Shown here: piece after piece, positions 1 through 5,240 of the stretch
How the letters are laid out: each line of letters starts with the position of its first letter
Numbering within the stretch: the stretch's first letter is position 1
Origin: Clostridiales bacterium
Lineage (GTDB): Bacteria; Bacillota; Clostridia; Oscillospirales; CAG-272
Length of the DNA stretch: 5,240 nucleotides
Assembly (NCBI GenBank): GCA_018370615.1
Contig: JAGZAC010000146.1
Span: 1-5,240, forward strand
Direction of reading: 5' to 3'
Notes under the pieces: generated by a model
Seen by the model: the letters and a program-made list of their open reading frames with translations, nothing else
Databases searched by the model: none
Told to the model about the DNA's origin: nothing
Program-made: the position numbers and the translations under genes

Positions 1-312
1 GTCTCCGCAGGCGCTGCATTCGTAAACAATGTCGGTATAGTCGGCAGGATATCCAGCAGCTACCAGCAGTTCGCCCCGCTTTTTGCGCAGACGGGCATTT
101 TCTTTTTGCAGCGCTTCTATTTTTTTGTCAATGTCTTCGCCGGATGTAGCGGCAGTAAGGACTTTGGACGCTGTAGCGGCCAGCTCTGTGTCAATTTCCA
201 ACAGGCCTGGAACAATAGGATATAGAGCTGCTTTCCGTTCTTCGCTGCGTCCTACCGCTGCGCCTCGTTTATTCTGGTATGCATCCCGCACCCGTTTGAT
301 TGCATCCCGCAT
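1..312 (-). CDS. DnaC/DnaI-like ATP-binding helicase loader, N-terminal part (runs off the left edge)
   Basis: The frame is open for 104 codons from an ATG at 312 to the window edge, so the C-terminus and the expected AAA+ ATPase domain are not visible. What can be seen is a basic start (MRDAIKRVRDAYQNKR), a charged helical stretch that may form a coiled coil at about residues 58-85 (KKIEALQKENARLRKKR), then the AAGYPADY segment and a CxxC pair (C99, C102, in YECSACGD). This order of helical N-terminus, 'AAGYP.DY' and Cys pair matches, from my knowledge of the family, the clostridial DnaC-like proteins that load the replicative helicase onto DNA at origins. The start is fixed by a strong AAAGGAGG site (323-330) with 10-nt spacing that lies inside the last codons of the DnaD-domain gene. 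Only 5 nt separate that gene's TGA from this ATG, so the two are co-transcribed and probably translationally coupled. The family call is confident in context, but the Walker motifs lie outside the window. Confidence 0.8.
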   Translation of the reverse strand, partial: MRDAIKRVRDAYQNKRGAAVGRSEERKAALYPIVPGLLEIDTELAATASKVLTAATSGEDIDKKIEALQKENARLRKKRGELLVAAGYPADYTDIVYECSACGD

Positions 313-3300
313 GATCGTCAGCCCTCCTTTCCGCTTTCTTCGCCGTAGGAGCGGCGCAGCGCCGCTTCAAAAAAGTCGTCTGTTTCAAAGCTTCCTTTTT
401 TGTCTTGCGCACCGTCCCGGTCATGCCGATACTGGGCAATTGCTTCCGTGACCTGTTCCAAGGTTGTATATCCGCTTTGATACCATTTTTCCAAAACGGC
501 ATTGCAATAGGGAATGGATGCACCCCCTGTATTTTCTACGGTGATTTCATATGCTTTTTCAATCAGTTCATAGGGCATCTTCCATTTGCCGGCCCACCGG
601 CTGAAGGCATCTTTTTCCTTTGCAGTGAGCGACCGCCGTCCGGCACCGAACAGTCGGCGCAGCTGCTTTTCCATTTTGGATGTATCTTCGATGGCCTGCA
701 GATGGGCGTCCAGCTCTTCGTAGTCCATGATACCATCGTCAAAGAGTCCAATGGCCAGTTTTTCAATGTAGCGCAGAGACTTTTTTCCCATCTTCTGACA
801 GTGGGAAAAAAGCAGCAGGATATAATCGCTGTCCAGATGGAGGTAGTCCAAAAGACCCACCACGATTTCCACTTCGGCAATGTTGAAAAGCTTGCCCATA
901 TACTGCTGGCAGCTGACCAGCAGTTCGCCCACCTCTGCATGGGTATTCACGTAGCTTGTAACCTGTTCGGAAGTATAATGGGGAAGCTGTGCTGCCCGGG
1001 CAACCGGCCGAGGCCGGGACACGGCAATCTGTCCGCCTGCAGGTTCGTTTTTATTTGCCACCGGCGAGGTCCCGCTTTTTTTACTGCGGTTTTTTGCGGC
1101 CGCTTTTGTTTCCTGCTGTTTTTCAGAGCCTTTTGTTTCTTCCACATGGATAGCGCCGGCTTCCTCCCAAAAGCGCAGGGCAGTGGAGAGGCTTCTTTCG
1201 GTGATATTCAGTGTATCACATATTTCCGCCGCGTCCGCTGTGGGATTGGCCAGCACAAAAAGCAGTACTCTGAGCTTTGTCCCGTCTGCGTTCCCCAGCT
1301 TTTTCAAAACGGGGTCTGTAGGAATGAGAATACATTGCCCGCTATAATCTACTTTAATCTTCACAAATGGCCTGTTCCTCTCTTGTAAAATTCATTTTAG
1401 GCAAAATTCAGAATCGTATTTTAACGTTTTCAAATGCAGAAAACTGAAATGTCCTGTAAAAGCAGAGTTTCCCACACCCTGTGGAAAAACCTGTGGAAAA
1501 TTCGGCATCGGCAAAATTGTCGCCTGCATAACTTCGTCACATGCAGAGAAATGTTTTTCCTGGCGGACAGATGAAGGCATTTTCCCCGCTGGCAAAGGCG
1601 TTCAGTCCCGTTCCCGCCTGTACGCCGGCGGTATATTCGTAATACGCCTGCGCGCCTACCATAGCGCCGTTGTCGCCGCATAGCTTCAAGGGAGGCATAT
1701 ACAGAGTAACATCATACTTTTCTGCTACAGACTGCACACCTCTGCGCAAATGACTGTTGGCAGCTACGCCTCCTGCAAGTACAAGCTTTTTTGTACCTGT
1801 CTTTTTCATAACATCGGCCAGCGTTTTGCAGATGCCGTCTACTGCCGCCGCTGTAAATGAAAGGGCTACCTTGACTTTTTCACTGTGCTGGAGGGGGTCT
1901 TTGGGGCCAAGCCCGTTTACTTGCCGAAGGTTGTGGATGTAGTTCACACAGGCAGTTTTCAGACCGCTGAAGGAAAAATCAAAGCTGTCCCGCAGAGCGG
2001 GAGAGGGAAGAGGGATTTTTTCGAGCTTTTCCTCTTCCAAAAGTGCATAGCCTTCTGTCGCGAGGACGTCCATCGCGGCGCCGCCCGGATAGGGCAGTCC
2101 CAGGATGCGTCCAACCTTGTCAAAGGCTTCTCCAGCAGCATCGTCCCGGGTGCCGCCGATTTCTTCAAAGACAGAGGGAGTGGAAACGGTATAAATGGAG
2201 GTATGTCCTCCGGAAACCACCAGTGCGGTGAATGGCGCTTCCAAATCCGGATGCTCAAAGTATGCTGCTGCCGCGTGGGCTTTGATATGATCTACAGGAA
2301 TCAGCGGCAGCCCTGCGGAAAAGGCCAGAGATTTTGCAAAGTTGACCCCTACCAACAGACATCCAATCAGTCCTGGCGTGTAGGTCACCGCTATAGCGTC
2401 CAAATCGGACAGGGAAGTCTCCGCTTCTTTCTGCGCTTGCCGAACAACCATGGAAATGGCTTCGATGTGCGCCCGGCTGGCGATTTCCGGAACGACACCT
2501 CCGTACAGGGCATGGGTGTCTACTTGGGATGCCACTACATTGGACAAAATTCTCCGGTGGTGTGCTCCCATATCTACAACGGCTGCCGCCGTTTCATCGC
2601 AAGAAGATTCGATTGCCAGAATGCGCATGTTGTTGTTCCTTGTTTCTATGAAAATATAGTCTTTGCCATCAAAAGGGCGTCTTCTCTCGGATGTTTATAG
2701 TAATTTTTACGTTTGCCGATGATTTGAAATCCCCGGGATACATATAACCGAATGGCAGGCTCGTTGGATGTTCGAACCTCCAGATAAACAGCTTCTGTTT
2801 TTTCTGCCCGAGACTGTTCCAGCATGGTATCCAGCAGACTGCCGCCGATGCCGGCCTTTCTGTGGGAGGGAAGTACGGCGATGTTGGCGATGTCTCCTTC
2901 CCCGCCTGCAAGGTACAGCACAGCATAGGCGACAATTTTAGACAATTGCGTATCTTGTACTGCCCATACGTAGGCATAGGGCTGACGGATGGAAGAGAGA
3001 AGCATGTCCCGACTCCAGGCATCGGCCCCAAAGCATATTTGTTCAAGCGCTGTAAGCTGCTGCAGGACGGGATCTACCTCCGGTAAGTCTCTCGGCAGGA
3101 GAAAAGATTTGGTCATGCCGGTTCTGCCGGCCCAAACATTTGGGATAGAGCCTCTTTGATTTTTTCCAAACATGCCTGATACTGTTCCAAGTCTCCGCCG
3201 TATGGATCCGGAATATCGATAGGCAGCTTTGTGATTTTGGATGCAAACTGAGGACAGGACCAAAGCAAGCTGTCTGCGTGAGCGGCAGTAATGCCGATTA

Positions 3301-5240
3301 CTTGTGTGGCCTGGCGGAGCATGGAGGCGTCTACTGTTTTGGATATATGGTTTTCTGGAGGGGTGATTCCCGCCAGTTCCAGGGCACGGGCGGCATTTTG
3401 AGATAATGGCGCACCGTCGGCATATAGTCCGGCGGAGTCGGCGGTGCGGCTGCTGCTGCCGTAGTAATGGTTGAACAGTGCCGCAGCCATGGGACTGCGG
3501 CAAGTGTTGCCGGAGCATACAAACAAATATATCTCTTTTCCCTGCGGTATTTCTATCGGCGCTTCCATGGGTGTCTGCAGGGGTTCTTTTTCTTTTACAG
3601 CTTCTGCTACATTCATATATCATCCCCCGTTTCGTTGCTGCCTGAGGTGGTCTCCGGTGTAGTGCCTTCATAGTAAGGAGTCAGCAGATCTCCTATATCT
3701 ACACATGTTTGAGACTGCCGGTCGTACATATACGTTCCGCTGTCGCATATGGCAAGGGTCAGGTTGTAGTAAAAGGCAGGCCAATTGTCTGAATAGAATT
3801 TCAGCTGGTAGGTTGCATTTGCGTCGGCCCGCGGCCAGATGGAATCGCTTTCCTCGTTCTCAATTGCGTTTTGCATCTGCTCCACTAAGGTATTTAGCAC
3901 TTCTTTGTCTTTTTCGGCATCGCCGCTCCTTGAGCCGTCTCCAATGGTGCAGATGGTGATCACATTGGTTTCCTGCTCGCACAGGTAGCACAGATCAGGC
4001 TCCATTTCCCAAAGGGCAGGCAGGGTAATGTCTGCATTATAGAAAAACAGGGTTGTCGCCCCAGAATAATCTCCGGTGAGATAATCTTCAGGGTCCAAGG
4101 TGCCCACCTGATAAAGCGTCTCGCCGATGGCATCGTCGATTTTGCCATATTCCGCGCCCTGATTGGTAGGCTCATACCCCACAGGAGCGCTGTTATAGGT
4201 GTTTCCCAAGCCGTCCGACAGAGTTCCGTCGTCTTCAAATGTAAGTTGCAGTTCCTTTGCACAGGCGCATAGAAGCAATGCTGCAGCGAGGAACAGCGCA
4301 GAGATTCGTTTCATAGACGTCTCCTTTCTTTAGTATCCGAACCGGCCGGACAGGCTGTCATCGTTTTCTATCCAATCTTTGGTATTATAGATGGTAAAAG
4401 TATCTTTTGTCTCCCGGATGTATACCTGCTCGATCCCTGCATTGATGATGTAGCGCTTGCACATCATGCAGGAGCATGTCCCCCCTACGATTTCTCCTGC
4501 GGGAGAGGTGCAGCACATATACAGAGTAGCGCCCAGCATCTGATCTCTTGCGGCTGCGAGGATGGCGTTTGCTTCCGCGTGTACGCTGCGGCACATTTCA
4601 TATCGCTCCCCCCTGGGAATGTTCATTTTGTCTCTGGGACATTCTCCGATATCGGTGCAGTTGACCCGGCCTCTTGGGGCCCCGTTGTAGCCTGTGGAGA
4701 TGATTACGTCGTTTTTTACGATAATTGCACCGAAACGGCGGCGCAGACATGTGCTTCTTTCCGATACAGTTTCTGCGATATCCAGATAGTAGTTGATTTT
4801 TGAAACCCGATTCATATCGATTCACCAGCTTTTTACGATTTCATATAAAGATAGATACTAATATTATACCTGCATCGACAAATAAAATCAACCTCAAAAG
4901 CTGCAGGGAAAATATATTTTGTAGAGATTTTCCGGTATGGTGCAAACAAGGCTCCCTTACACAGGGGAGCCATTTTTGAATACGCCACCTAACAAAAGCT
5001 TCCCCTGTGAAAGAAGGCTATTATATTTAATAAGACAACCCCTCAGGCGGCTTTGCCGCCAGCTCCCCTTACACAGGGGAGCCATTTTTGAAAATGTCGC
5101 CTAACAGAAGCCTCCCTTGTGGAGGCTTGCTGCGCGACTCTTAGGGAGGTGGCACAGTATAAACCAACAAACTGAAGCCTTCTTTGTAAAAAGGAAGATG
5201 GCACAGCGTCAACCAACAAACAAAAGCCTCCCCTGTGCAA

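Overview
The window looks like chromosomal DNA of a Gram-positive anaerobe of the Clostridia, probably in or near the Oscillospiraceae. The grounds are the DnaD-domain and DnaC/DnaI-like helicase-loader gene pair, a ComEB-type dCMP deaminase, a YwlE-type phosphatase, strong AGGAGG-type ribosome binding sites, and an intergenic repeat family of a type I recall from gut Firmicutes. The taxonomic call is inference. No phage, plasmid, CRISPR or defence gene is visible. Every gene I can support lies on the minus strand, so transcription runs from right to left.

Layout from right to left. Positions 4816-5240 are non-coding. They hold degenerate, hairpin-rich repeat copies that include a 49-nt tandem unit, and then a clear promoter (4863-4891). 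Next comes a tight five-gene cluster: dCMP deaminase comEB (4330-4815), a predicted lipoprotein of unknown function (3613-4314), a low-molecular-weight phosphatase with the arginine-phosphatase signature (3113-3616), the N-acetyltransferase rimI (2646-3116) and the tRNA t6A synthase subunit tsaD (1537-2628). Gaps are 15 and 17 nt at the two ends, with two 4-nt ATGA stop/start overlaps in the middle, so this is almost certainly one operon. A 172-nt gap (1365-1536) follows. It holds two tandem DnaA-box-like sites plus a degenerate inverted one. Beyond it lie a DnaD-domain replication protein (318-1364, GTG start) and, 5 nt later, the N-terminal third or so of a DnaC/DnaI-like ATPase that runs off the left edge (1-312).

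The genes combine nucleotide supply (dCMP to dUMP), protein modification or its removal (arginine phosphatase, RimI), tRNA modification (TsaD) and replicative helicase loading (DnaD plus the DnaC-like protein). These are housekeeping genes. The less ordinary points are the possible DnaA control of the helicase-loader pair, the uncharacterised lipoprotein inside a cytosolic enzyme operon, and the repeat cluster next to the operon promoter. I did not find convincing evidence of an undescribed multi-gene system.
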